DNA from: Acanthaster planci
Lineage: Eukaryota; Echinodermata; Asteroidea; Valvatida; Acanthasteridae
DNA length: 64,000 nucleotides
Assembly (NCBI RefSeq): GCF_001949145.1
Contig: NW_019091474.1
Coordinates: 678,413 to 742,412 of the forward strand
Direction: 5' to 3'
Shown here: piece after piece, positions 26,501 to 36,059 of the stretch
Position numbering within the stretch: position 1 is the first letter of the stretch
Layout: each line of letters starts with the position of its first letter
Program-made: the position numbers and the translations under genes
Notes under the pieces: generated by a model
The model's input: only the letters and a program-made list of their open reading frames with translations
Database searches by the model: none
Told to the model about the DNA's origin: nothing

Positions 26501-29500
26501 TTCTTGATGTTAGAGGCGTTAATCAAATTTTGCCACAATGACGGTGTGAGATAGACAAAATCATAGCCACCAGGAAGAGAACTCGTGCTTCGTTTTAAGA
26601 ACAAATCTGGACAAGTCACCGTTGATTGCTGTTGCCAGTTTCTACAACCCTTATCTCAGATTTTTTATTTTGTGTAGATTTCCCTTCATCTCACCATCTC
26701 TCCCCTGTGTACAATTCTGATTTCAATGTACCATTCACTTCAGATCCCGGTGGACACTCTGAGCTTAGGGAAGGCCGGAGTGAGGTCCGGGGAGTACTGG
26801 GGAGTGATCGAAATGGGAGCCAACTTCTCCGTAGATCTCCTAAAGAGGTACCTGTCATTGCTATGTTTTCCTTTGAGTTGCACTTGCTCTGTCTTTTTAG
26901 GTGGATGGTTAGGCATACGAGAGCAGTCTCATAGGAAGCCAGCAGTGTTCGCTCCATCATAAGTCCTTTTACAAGTTTTCCTCCAAACAAGTCTGGTCAC
27001 AAGTCCTTTAACTAGACCAGTCATAAGTACCAGGACGGGGAGTGAGAAATGAATGCTTTTGTCACACTTCATGCAAACAGCTTATGACTTGGTTCAAGAC
27101 TGAATGACTAACTTGGGGCTTGACTACAATACTGAAAGGCAGTAACCTTTGTGTATATGTACATGCACTATATGTGCAGGTATGTACATGTACCTAACAT
27201 CTTGTGCAGTGTAACACTGTGGATTTGCTGAGCAGATATAGACCGAAAAAAAGTTCAGTAATTGAATCTGGACCCTCTCATGTCAAGAAGATAACTGTTT
27301 TACATCGTGACTGTAATTTGAGCGTTGACAGTACGTAAATGCCCCCCCCTTTCTTGACTTCTACCAATGTTTATAGATTCCAGAATTACAGTTCAGCTGA
27401 TAATGCCACCATCCAGGGCGGTTCGGTCCACGTGTATCTCGACATGACTAGTAAAGTTGACACTTTTTCTCTTTGCACTTGCCTCTTTTTTTTTTTCTGT
27501 CATCCGTCAGTGACATCACCAATTCCAGCATCTCCGTTTAGCAGAGCCACATTGTCTCTATTTTATACATTTTTAATAATACTACAAGTATTTACCATAG
27601 CGCAAGTCCCTGCTTGATCATCGTGCTTTACAGCATAAAATGCAAAGAAAGCAAATTTATACTTGTTTGCGATATAAAAGTTGAGGGAAACTATTACAAC
27701 AAAAAAAAAAGATCAGCTCAACAGGTGTGCTTTGAAAAGATGCTTAAATAATGCGGGGTTAGGAGCCAATCAGATGGTTGGTGGGAGATCGTTCCGCACT
27801 CGGGGGGAAGAGAAGAGAATGACCTCTCTGCAACCATCCTTTGACCCCGAGGCACCATGAGCCAAGTGTGTCTGTTGCTGCTTTGAAAAGATGCTTAAAT
27901 AATGCGGGGTTAGGAGCCAATCAGATGGTTGGTGGGAGATCGTTCCGCACTCGGGGGAAGAGAAGAGAATGACCTCTCTGCAACCATCCTTTGACCCCGA
28001 GGCTCCATGAGCCGAGTGTGTCCGTTGCGGAAGCATCAAGTTGCAAGCTTTGATTAAATTACAGACAGACAAGCCACTGTTGGTATCCAGCACCCAGATC
28101 TGACATAAGTTCAAAGTGTGTGCTGCTCAGAATAGTGGAGCATTTCTAAAATTGGCTTACAGAGCAAAGTGTGCCTTAAGCTATATGTGCAAACATTTTT
28201 CCGTTTTACATTGGCATATACATGTACGATACATATACTAGCTGGTTTGCCAAGGAGCCTTTTTTCTGTGTGTGTTTTTCTGTTTCTTTGAATGGATTTT
28301 TCTAGGGGTGTTTTGTTCTTGTCGTTTAGTTTTCTTGTTTTTTTCTGACACTGTCCAATCACCCTGTTGCTGATGTGCTAATCCACATGTAACATACTTT
28401 TCTCCAGATTCCCAAATAGCCATTTCACTGCAACAGAAGCTGCTGGAGGCATTTCAGGTAGTTGGCCTTTTATAAAAGGGTCGATCTATAAACGTGGGGT
28501 CCCAAAAAGTGACATTTTTTGTGTCCCTGTTACACCTGACCTGTGTAATTTGACGTGGAAATATCACTGAAATTGATTTCAAACCATTTCCACTCGTTTG
28601 GCAGGTTATTTGCATTAATTCATCACTCTTGGAAATTAGAAAATGTGTTCTAAACTTACAAAACATACCTCAGATGTGACAGAGACACATTAAAAATTGG
28701 ACCCCTAATTTATAGAACAACCCAAAAGCTTTCCAATTTTTAGCCTTGCTGGTAAAGCCAAAGAGACATACCCTTTCCACGTTTTACATCTATGAGCACA
28801 AACGTGGCATACACAGTGTGGACCTCTGCACAAAAGAAGTCCACATAAAGTAGGGTCAGGTGACATTGTGTGGACATGCACAGGTCCACACAGAGCTTGG
28901 GCCGCTCTGAAAAGCAGCTTCAGGGGCATTTGGCAGCCAGGGTTATTATCCACAGCAAAATAAAAAACAGTCCAAGGAATCATCATCAGAAATTCAGCTC
29001 GAAGAGTTATCTCAGCAAGAGAAAAAAAAGGAGTATTTTCCACGAATTTTCTTATAACCATGTGAGAACAAAGTAATGTCCACACAATGTGTGTGAAACA
29101 AATGTGTGTGGGTGTGAACATGTATTGCTTTACCTCAGAGGACATGAAACAGAGAGTGAAGGGTGTATTCCCTTTCCTCAGTAGTCAATCTAAAGGTCTC
29201 TCTCAAAATGACATCACTTCCTTCAGACTGCCCCATGTATCTGCAGCGTGGACATCAAATTTGCTTGATGGGCATTGCCTGCGTTGTATTTCGAAGCTTC
29301 TCGGATCATCGCACGCACGTGTGTAGAACATTTGCTCACTGTTCATACACGCCTGATGGCATTGAATATGCAGTTGCAATTATTTGTACAAAAATGACGT
29401 CCTGTGAGAGAGATCTGTTGTCCTCGGTGATAAAATCCTGTACTTAGTCAATGGGAGAATGTTGTAATATCGGAAGGATAGGAAAGCTGATGCCCACTCT

Positions 29501-32500
29501 TCAGTGGTATTGCAAATCATGACTGTTTGTGACTACAGTCTAGATGGTGGGACATTTGTGTTTAATAATTGACAATTTTCCTGTTAAGGTTTTTTTCCAT
29601 GTAATTTTGTTGTAGATATGAAGCTCAGTTGTGACAGAACTGTTAACAGGTGCTGTGAAGTTGAGCCGATATCTTGAGATGTACAAATATACGGTAGTTG
29701 AAATAATGAGCGAACATTTTATAGTTGAATGGTGCTCATCTTGCAAACTGCCTGCCTCCTGCCAAAATATGATCAACTTGAAAATGTTCCAAAAACCTTT
29801 TCTGGTATATGCTTTGTGAAAAAAGGAAAAGAAAAGAGAGAGACACAAGGCAGCGGTTAACTTCCATTTGACATCAAACATCAGGTTGTGATTGGTTTCT
29901 CCGTTTCCCAACATTGTTCTTGACAGAATTTCACTCAGAAGCTCCTGCCCAACCCACAGATCGCTGAAATACCAGTCGTGGTGAGAAACACCTTTCCCTC
30001 TGTCCACAGTTGTAATCTTGTCACTAAATTTGGACTTGAGCCAGACTCCAGTTGCTATTTTTGTGACTCGTTACTTGACTTGAAACTGTCATGTTTGGAT
30101 TTCTGACTTGACTTGGACTTGCTAAAAATGACTTGTGACTTGATTTGGACTTGGCACATTATGAGGTATTAACTACTCAATCGAACGCATTAAAGTTTTA
30201 AATTAGCCCTATTAACTTATGCCTGTTGTTTTTAAAAATCGCGTAAGATTTCATTTGGCTCACGACTTCTACTTCAGTCTGAAGTTGGCTGTTGTTTGAA
30301 ATCATACATCTCAGGACTTGACTTGTACTTGGCCAAAATACTTGTAACTTGCTTGTGTTTGGACCATATTGACTTGTAACTTGGCTGGAGCTGTGATTAA
30401 ATGACTTGTTACTTGACTTGTGACTGGACCAAATGACTTGTGACTTGGATTTAGACTTGCTACCACCCTTCTGTCTAACTCAGTACATCTAGGCAAAGAT
30501 GGACCAGTGGAAGTCCTCTTGCAATTTATTGTTTCATTTCAAATACAAGGAAAATAGCAACATGCAGTCAAATGTATGCACATCTGTTAAGTTCTTCAAT
30601 GATTTCCCAAAACTAGAGAGGGTACTACCACTCAAAAGCAAGCAGTAACTTAACAGAGGAAAGGTAATGAAATACTTTCCTGTCTGCTGTAATTTCCAAA
30701 CTCATTGTGTTATGGTCTCCTTGCCTATGGGCCTTGAGCGGGACCAAGAGAGGGCGCTATTTTCATAGCAACAAAGGCTCCTTTGGTCAGAACTGAACTT
30801 CGCTGATTCATGTCTGACCAGAAAATGCAAGTGTCACAGTCACATCGCTGCCAACAAAATGAACACTCCCGACCAATGCGACTCTTTTCAGCCGATGGGT
30901 GGGGGGGTGCTTCTGCTCTAGGCGGATAGACAAATCCAGCCATGTTTCTCTGTGACCATTCCAGAGGCCATTGTTATGGCAGAGATACTGGACGGGATGA
31001 CTGGTATGAAACTGTGGCTCTGCTCAACTGGTCATCACATTGTCTACTGTGGTTGGTGCCACTTTAAAATGGGCCTCTGCAAAATGACCAGTGAAAGCGT
31101 TATGATCATGGGATGGAATTCATCTATAAAATGACACACTTGTAGGGTGCTTTGACAATAAGACCTCTTTGGTTTGACACCAGTGGCCGATATAGTTGGT
31201 TGACAGATTTCTCGTTCCATATTCATTTAATGCATGTTTACTGGGAGGAAGGTGCACTGGTCCCAGTCCCTCTAATGCCGTGCAACCTCAGACGTAACTC
31301 ACAAGTTTTTCAGGTCAGATTTGACCAGGTTTGGAAATTGTGGCATGTTTTTATTATGTGCTGTTTCTCCTTTCTTTGCAGTTTGAGCCGCCCATCTATG
31401 GCAGCACAAGGACAAAATTTGTTGACTTTGCCGCCCCAGGCATAATACTGACGTAAGTTGTCTCAAAAATGTACATATTCCACGTTTGATTCAAAGCAGT
31501 CTCAAGGAAGGGCAGCCTTCAAGAGGACTCCCAGTGTGATTTTGTGGTGTACATGTACGTTCATGCACACTTTGGGCCTGTCTGATTTGCGCGGATCCAG
31601 ATCGCGATCAGTAATCTGTCATTGGTTCACTGACACCAAAACTCGCCTTATGGATGAAGAGAACCAGCTTTGGGAACACTGATCGAGATCGGTAATCTGT
31701 CATTGGTTCACCAACACCAAAACTCGCCTTATGGATGGAGGGACCAGCTTTGGGATCACTGATCAAGATCAGTATTAATTTATCATTGGTTCACTAACAC
31801 TAAAACTCACCTTATAGATGGAGGGAACCGGCTTTGAGATCACTGATCAAGGTCCAGATCCATGTGAAACAAACTGTGACCAGTGACAGACTTTGGTTGG
31901 CTTTTGGATAGCTCACAGACATGGCAAAAGTCCACTGGAATTTTCAAAGATTTGATACTTTTGTCGCCAGCACTGCCAACTGACAGACAGGATGCATTGA
32001 TTGCATTCTTCATGTGCAAAACCAACCGTGCTGCCTCATCTTATTTTTCACAGTCCGTACCTGAGCACTGCATCTGTTCATTCAGTGCATTGTCGCTTTT
32101 ATGAAATGAAACTTTTCTGAATTTCCTACGTTAAATGATTTCACTGTTCAATTTCTCTCTCAAGTGTTAAGGTTGAGTAAATTTGCATACAATCCCAACA
32201 ATCATTTTTCTCCAAAAGGTACACCTGCTACACACATTTTGTCAGTTTGACCCTACTCTGCAAAGATGCATTCTCAACACAGTTGTACCAGTCAAAATCA
32301 GTCAAATGACATATATGTCTAGGTACTGTAGAGGGAGAAGTGGAGGGAACTTTCGACTGTTTTTGACGGTTACAGCAAAAGGAGGGTGAATCAAATGTTA
32401 TTCTCCAATGCGTCAGTGTTCACAGTGCGTGCACACACGGAGGTGTCACTTCATGAAACCGTACTTATTTATTAATTGGCTTAGCATGAGGAAGGCGCAT

Positions 32501-35317
32501 CAGGTTACAGTGCTGGCCTTGACCAAGGTGTTGGGCACATCTGGACTATGCGTAGAAATTATACAGTGCGTCGACCTGTTCATGGTGGTCTTACCCATGT
32601 CTCTCTCATGTTGTGTACCTGTCCCAATAGTCACAAGGCGCACTCATGTGTACATGCCCCAAGCTCCAGTTTGTAACTGGACAGGCCATGCGTATAGTAC
32701 ACGCATGTACATGTACGTGCATGCATCGCAGTACAGGGCTTGCTCTGTGAGTTTGCCATAGCGCACCGTGATAGTACACGGTGGTTCGTTTGTGGTGGGT
32801 CGCGTTTGTATGAGGCCAGATCGTCTCCTTTCGACAAAAAAGTGCTGAGATCGACTGGCAAGGCTATACAGTGCATGAATACGGTGACAATTTATCTCTT
32901 TCTTTGAAATGACAAAGTGTCACACAGTTAGATTTTCTCTGCATAATATGTACCAGTTTGGCCCCTTGCTCTGTTTTGCTAGAATATTTTTCCAAGGCAA
33001 GTGTCTCGGTATACTGCAAATAATCTCACTGACCTTTTAAAATTTGTTCGGTTTTTCCATCCCAGAATCATTTTTTTTCTGGCCATGGGCGTAACAGCGC
33101 TGTCCTTAGTGACCGAGAGGAAAGAAGGGTTACTGGACCGGAGCTGGGTGGCTGGTAAGATGCATGATTTCAGACGTTCTTCATCTGTTGGCATAGCAGT
33201 GCTGGACCAAGATCTGGCCCAAGATCTGGCCCACCTTGTCGATCTTTTTCAGAGGAAAAATACTCCTCTGCGAATTTGTTTTGGTATGTCGGAATCAACT
33301 AGCTATGGCTAGTGTAATACACCCGTCTATGGCAAGTGGCCACACCTGTTTGCCACTGGCTACAGTGCTTTTGCAAAGCAATAGGCATAGCATTTGGACG
33401 TGACCCAATCATCAACTGCACTTTGCTCAGCTACAATGAAACAAGGTTTACCAAGTTCTAAGGGTCTCTTGATGGTTTATGTATGTTTGTTTGGTCTTTC
33501 CAGGGGTGAGTTCTACGGAAGTAATGCTGGCCCACATCCTTGTCACTGGCTTGCTGACTATCATCCAAATAATACTGGTCCTTGTATTTATCTTGGCTGT
33601 CTTCAAGGTCGGTATTTTCTTCCAGATTGGATGTACATGTACTTGCTTGGAGATTTTGTCACGTAATCTATGTGCTCACTTTCATGAAAGATGCGAACCC
33701 CACTTAAGAATTGTTTGTGATGGCCCATGCTGTGCCCACATTGGCAAATTTGGTTTTCATTTGAATGTGCACAAACGTGGTAACTTCATGGGGGAAGGTA
33801 CAAAGGGGCACACTGGCAGCGACATGGCTGGGTTTCATCTTGTAGAATCTTGGTTAATGAACCACTTCCGTATTTCAAGCAGATCAGGTGACTCAAGATC
33901 AAAGCAGCCACGAGAGTCAACGTAGGGGAAGCACGCCAATAGGGCAGACCTCGCAAGCACGTACTGCTGTTCCCAAGTGACTACAGATACCTTCCATCTT
34001 GGGCATGTGCTGTCAGAATACCAAACTCGCTCAATAGAGTACCGAAGTGTGATGTCATTGTGAACCAGAAAATGCAGTGCAAACGAATGGAGTACGCGTG
34101 CGTGTTGGTTCACGCGCTGGTTCTCGCGCTAACGCCTTTTACGCACTAATTGTGCGCATGACGTATTCACCTCGGTACTCTACGAGTACAGTTCAGTCAC
34201 ACCCAGGTCTGTTATTCTCTGTTCCAGATCCCCAACGAAGGCAGCCTGGCATTGATCACGCTACTCTGTATCCTGCAAGGTTTCTGCGGTCAGGCTTTCG
34301 GTCTCTTTTCCTCCTCCGTCTGCAGCACCGAGATCACCGTCATGCAGTTCACGCAGGGCTTCTTCTATCCCATAATCCTGATGAGTGGTAAGGGACTGTC
34401 CAGACTTTTCCTCCGATCAGCTGATCTCGATTTTCACTTCCAACTAGGTTTCCTAGGTTTTTTTGTCGAAGTCCAAGTTGCATGCCTGTCTCATAAGAGG
34501 GAATGAGCGCCGTGAAATTTGTGAATTCCCTCGGGGAATTTGCCATGTCCCGACGAAAGGCGAAAAGAGAACTAGGGAAAAACATAAAAATAGGAGGGAT
34601 TTTGTTGAAAATCACCAGTAGTTTGCTTGAAAATACCGTAGACATTGACCTTCTACTGCCAATGGTCGTCAATGGGCTAGTGATGACTGCTTTGCACCCT
34701 TCCCAAAGAAATCCTGACGATTCCCATGTACCCAGCATACGGTTCATTTTCATCTTACAACAGGGGTGCGAAACTGTACCTGGATTTTTTTCACTTTTCT
34801 TTTTTTCCTTTTGCAGGTATCATTTGGCCCATCCAGTCCATGCCCGATGTCCTCTATTACATCAGTCTTTGCCTGCCACAAACTTATGCTAACGAGGGAC
34901 TCCGTAACATCCTCAGCAAAGGTCAGTCACATTTCCCTGGCTACATGGTCTTTCATCAGGTTTAATGGCTTCCGGCTAGTGCCCCCCCCCCCGCAGAGAT
35001 ATTGACAAATGGGAAGAGCCACCAACGTAGGGTTGGACGGCTTAGTTGGTAGAGCACTGGTACGGTATTCCAGAGGGTCGCAGGTTCAAATCCCACTTCA
35101 GTCAAATTCTTTGTTCATCTTTATCAATTTTAAAAGCCTTGATTTTATTTATTTATTTATCTATCTGTATTGTGAAGAATATATTTCCTATTGTTTCCAT
35201 GTTGTTACAGGCTGGGGCATGGAACACTTTGAGGTGTGGCTGGGTTATGTCATCACTTTGGCCTGGTCGCTCGTCTTCCTCACCTTGTCGGCCGTGTTCC
35301 TGCGCATAAGAAAGTAG
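20478..35317 (+). CDS. ABCH-type ABC transporter (ABCG20/ABCG23-like), C-terminal 486 residues in 15 exons
   Basis: Exons: 20478-20552, 21511-21585, 23257-23386, 24618-24714, 25567-25732, 26744-26847, 27377-27450, 28408-28457, 29927-29980, 31382-31452, 33066-33154, 33504-33607, 34228-34387, 34817-34921, 35211-35317. All introns are GT-AG, all phases agree, and the sum is 1461 nt ending in TAG. Local residues 1-50 close the ATP-binding domain (VGLMRNGKLL, TLEDVFLKL). Residues 51-125 are a linker. The ABC2-type membrane domain starts at about 126 (RNPGILFFTVVIPILQ), followed by a large outer loop (about 148-293) and helices around 294-312, 335-363, 365-417 and 460-482. ERKEGLLDRSWVAG (about 315-329) is a family hallmark. 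The NBD-then-TMD order suits ABCH/ABCG half-transporters. Substrate unknown. The N-terminal NBD core was not found in the window. Confidence 0.93.
21511..21585 (+). CDS. Transporter exon b: TLEDVFLKL
   Basis: Twenty-five codons between TTTGTCCAG and GTAAGA, phase 0-0. TLEDVFLKL is the usual final helix of the ABCH/ABCA-type NBD. It is followed by an acidic, charged stretch starting the cytosolic linker. Confidence 0.9.
23257..23386 (+). CDS. Transporter exon c: cytosolic linker
   Basis: Acceptor TTTGCAG, donor GTGCGT, phase 0 in and 1 out. It encodes a Ser/Asp/Glu-rich low-conservation linker of about 43 residues (STAVVVHSING..DESRHVCKP). Support comes from splice sites and frame continuity rather than family similarity. 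Confidence 0.75.
23600..23840 (+). mobile_element. 3' end of a non-LTR retrotransposon in a transporter intron
   Basis: The frame through 23680-23830 reads QFSAPELWNSLPYLIQ, then TLEQFKHLDLHLF. This is the classic C-terminal signature of CR1/L2/jockey-type ORF2 proteins. Only the last part of the ORF is present, as expected of a 5'-truncated insertion. Same strand as the host gene. Confidence 0.8.
24020..24570. repeat. 47-bp tandem repeat, SINE-tail-like, next to a coding exon
   Basis: The core GGAGGTTCTAATCTCACTTC recurs at 24245, 24292, 24339, 24386, 24433, 24480 and 24527, exactly 47 bp apart. More diverged units extend left to about 24020 and right to about 24570. The unit resembles the B-box and downstream part of the tRNA-like SINE at 35023-35110 (GGTTCAAATCCCACTTCAGT). 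The array ends about 50 bp before the exon at 24618. Confidence 0.9.
24618..24714 (+). CDS. Transporter exon d: pre-TM1 segment
   Basis: Acceptor CATTCAG, donor GTAAGG, phase 1 in and 2 out. Encodes LWALMVKNIIRIMRNPG, matching the amphipathic helix (family form: ..ALIWKNFL..RN.G) that precedes the first membrane helix in ABC2-type proteins. Confidence 0.9.
25567..25732 (+). CDS. Transporter exon e: TM1 and start of the outer loop
   Basis: Acceptor CTGCAG, donor GTGAAC, phase 2 in and 0 out. Encodes TM1 (ILFFTVVIPILQTSLFCLAV), then GNDPRDLSVAVANLD, a conserved ABCH/ABCG20-type sequence, and LQQIDNYTVHQ with one NYT glycosylation sequon. Confidence 0.93.
25961..26417. mobile_element. Pogo/Tigger-like MITE with TA target duplication
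   Basis: Left end CAGTGGAACACCGCTATAAC; right end read on the other strand CAGTGGAACATCGCTATACC. TA flanks both sides (25959-25960 and 26418-26419), the target duplication expected of Tc1/mariner-superfamily elements. CAGTGGAAC...CGCTATA is close to known pogo/Tigger termini. At 457 bp with no transposase frame, it is non-autonomous. Confidence 0.85.
26744..26847 (+). CDS. Transporter exon f: outer loop
   Basis: Acceptor CACTTCAG, donor GTACCT, phase 0 in and 2 out. Encodes VRSGEYWGVIEMGANFSVDL, matching the family pattern RxGxxWGVIxxxxNFS. NFS is a possible N-glycosylation site. Confidence 0.9.
26943..27134. mobile_element. CAGTGTTGTATTC foldback element, diverged copy
   Basis: Left end CAGTGTTC followed by AAGTCC-type repeats; right end on the opposite strand CAGTATTGTAGTCAAG. 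The middle shares ATGCTTTTGTCACA and TTCAAGACTGAATGACT with the copies at 8 kb and 47 kb. Confidence 0.6.
27377..27450 (+). CDS. Transporter exon g: outer loop
   Basis: Acceptor TTTATAG, donor GTAAAG, phase 2 in and 1 out. Encodes FQNYSSADNATIQGG then SVHVYLDMT; ADNATI..S.HVYLDMT is conserved in the family. NYS and NAT are sequons. Confidence 0.92.
27700..28085 (-). mobile_element. Tandem-duplicated retrotransposon 3'-end remnant
   Basis: Two copies of a 151-bp segment lie head to tail (27729-27879 and 27880-28030) and are nearly identical. On the minus strand the unit reads VRNDLPPTI and, across a frame change, FKHLFKAHLL, resembling the C-terminal WN.LP..IR..FK..LK.HL signature of LINE ORF2. 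A third, diverged single copy is at 53461-53640. The duplication is clear; the LINE origin is inferred. Confidence 0.65.
28408..28457 (+). CDS. Transporter exon h: outer loop microexon
   Basis: Fifty nucleotides between TCTCCAG and GTAGTT, phase 1 in and 0 out. Encodes NSQIAISLQQKLLEAFQ, matching the family (N.QIA...Q.KLLEA). Joins the preceding exon as ..VYLDMTNSQIA. Confidence 0.92.
28482..28718. mobile_element. AATTAGGGGTCC MITE, copy 1
   Basis: Left GATCTATAAACGTGGGGTCC; right on the other strand TTCTATAAATTAGGGGTCC. The inside shares TGTCCCTGTTACA, TTTGGCAGGT and ATTTGCATTAATTCATCACT with 63181-63421, allowing for orientation. It starts about 25 bp after exon h. Confidence 0.75.
28797..29110. 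repeat. GTGTGGAC repeat, uninterrupted copy
   Basis: Shares GTGGCATAC, GTGTGGACCTCTGCACA, AGGTCCACACA, GGGGCATTTGG, ATCATCATCAGAAAT and AGCTCGAAG with 36060-36760. It shows the structure before the nested insertion at the other site. Confidence 0.7.
29927..29980 (+). CDS. Transporter exon i: outer loop
   Basis: Acceptor TTGACAG, donor GTGAGA, 18 codons, phase 0-0. Encodes NFTQKLL..PQIAEIPVV, fitting the family FT..LL......IP. NFT is a sequon. Confidence 0.88.
30030..30475. repeat. Degenerate ACTTG-rich simple-repeat tract
   Basis: Dense runs of TGACTTG, GACTTGTGACTTGG and close variants in a transporter intron. No clear unit length or terminal structure. Confidence 0.6.
30726..30931 (-). 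repeat. AGCAGAAGCACCCC repeat, copy 2 (inverted)
   Basis: Opposite orientation to 20063-20275: GAGCGGGACCAAGAGAGGGC at the left and GGGGGTGCTTCTGCTC at the right. It lies within the intron between exons i and j. Confidence 0.65.
31382..31452 (+). CDS. Transporter exon j: end of outer loop, start of TM2
   Basis: Acceptor TTTGCAG, donor GTAAGT, phase 0 in and 2 out. Encodes FEPPIYGSTRTKFVDFAAPG then IILT, the family P.YG......F..PG.I motif leading into TM2. Confidence 0.93.
31600..31850. repeat. 81-83-bp tandem repeat, three copies
   Basis: ATTGGTTCAC recurs at 31621, 31702 and 31785 with the downstream blocks ACACCAAAACTCGCCTTATG and CCAGCTTTGGGA. Units diverge slightly. No coding sense. Confidence 0.8.
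33066..33154 (+). CDS. Transporter exon k: TM2 and ERKEGLLDRSWVAG
   Basis: Acceptor CATCCCAG, donor GTAAGA, phase 2 in and 1 out. Encodes IIFFLAMGVTALSLV (TM2) and ERKEGLLDRSWVAG, the most diagnostic peptide in this gene, conserved between TM2 and TM3 of ABCH/ABCG20-like transporters. Confidence 0.96.
33504..33607 (+). CDS. Transporter exon l: TM3
   Basis: Acceptor TTTCCAG, donor GTCGGT, phase 1 in and 0 out. Encodes GVSSTEVMLAHILVTG and a long hydrophobic helix ending VFILAVFK. Confidence 0.94.
34036..34181. mobile_element. AGAGTACC MITE, copy in transporter intron
   Basis: Left AGAGTACCGAAGTGTGATGT; right on the opposite strand AGAGTACCGAGGTG. The middle carries CGCGAGAACC-type sequence seen again, inverted, at 56424-56512. 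Ends about 45 bp before exon m. Confidence 0.7.
34228..34387 (+). CDS. Transporter exon m: TM4 and TM5 region
   Basis: Acceptor GTTCCAG, donor GTAAGG, phase 0 in and 1 out. Encodes hydrophobic SLALITLLCILQGFCGQAFG, FSSSVCSTEITVMQF and QGFFYPIILMSG, matching the ABC2 membrane fold. Confidence 0.95.
34817..34921 (+). CDS. Transporter exon n: GIIWPIQSMP loop
   Basis: Acceptor TTTGCAG, donor GTCAGT, phase 1-1. Encodes GIIWPIQSMPDVLYYIS then LPQTYANEGLRNILSKG. G.IWP...MP..L.Y.S...P.T.A...LR.I...G is the family pattern before the last helix. Confidence 0.96.
35023..35110 (+). mobile_element. tRNA-derived SINE head (A and B boxes)
   Basis: Contains an A-box-like GGCTTAGTTGGTAGAGCACT and a B-box GGTTCAAATCC at tRNA-like spacing. 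Stem pairing of the T-arm is poor and there is no acceptor-stem complementarity, so it is a SINE or pseudo-tRNA rather than a tRNA gene. Followed by ACTTCAGTCAAATTC and an ATTT-rich tail (35146-35165). Confidence 0.75.
35211..35317 (+). CDS. Transporter exon o: last helix and stop
   Basis: Acceptor GTTACAG, phase 1 in. Encodes GWGMEHFEVWLGY, then VITLAWSLVFLTLSAVFLRI and RK-stop (TAG at 35315-35317). The C-terminus lies just after the last membrane helix, as usual for the family. Confidence 0.96.
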
Positions 35318-36059
35318 ACCCTTTGTTGTTTTTTTAATTTTACCTCGTCCTTAGTCATCGGCGGCCAACACACTCAGCAGTATTTGCATAAAATGCCAAT
35401 AGTGCTTTGGTCGTTAAACGTACAATTCTTTTGGCTACGCACATCTAGTTTACCTAAAATAGCAAACACCATGTGACTGGCTCTCAGCCAATCAGGATAC
35501 AGAATCTATGGATGAGATGTACACGTAATATAACAATACATATGCCCACGAAAGCCACTGGCTGAGTGGGTACAGCCACATCTCACATTGATACGTGTGC
35601 TGTTGTTAGCAATAGGTGGGTAAATTGGACTTAGTCATTTGGGTATTAAAGGGCAAACTCTCAGCATGGTGTCAACTGTTACCTCTTAACTTCAGGGTCA
35701 ACTTTACCTACATGGGAACAGGAATTCAGTTTATATTTAGCCATATCTCTACATCTTTGTAATGCACAAAGACGGTTTGAGGAAACGCGGTGGTTCCCAA
35801 ACTGTGTCACCTGGGCATTGTTTGTTTACTCTCAATTTGTTTGTTTGTTTTTTTTTGCATAATGTCGTTGACGATGGGGTGCATAGAGACAAGAATCTAT
35901 CTACATGACCGGATTTTGCAAACATGTACCTTGAATGAATTACATGTAGCTCATAGCTTCTCGGCTCCATGTGTGGCCCTCTTATTCCATGATTTAAAAA
36001 CAGCTAAATGATACATCTTGTAAACATCTGCTGACAAAACATTTCAAGTGGTTTTTTGT

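Noticed and set aside
35023-35110. A functional tRNA gene
   Set aside because: A and B boxes are present, but the T-stem has mismatches and the acceptor ends do not pair; a SINE or pseudo-tRNA fits better.
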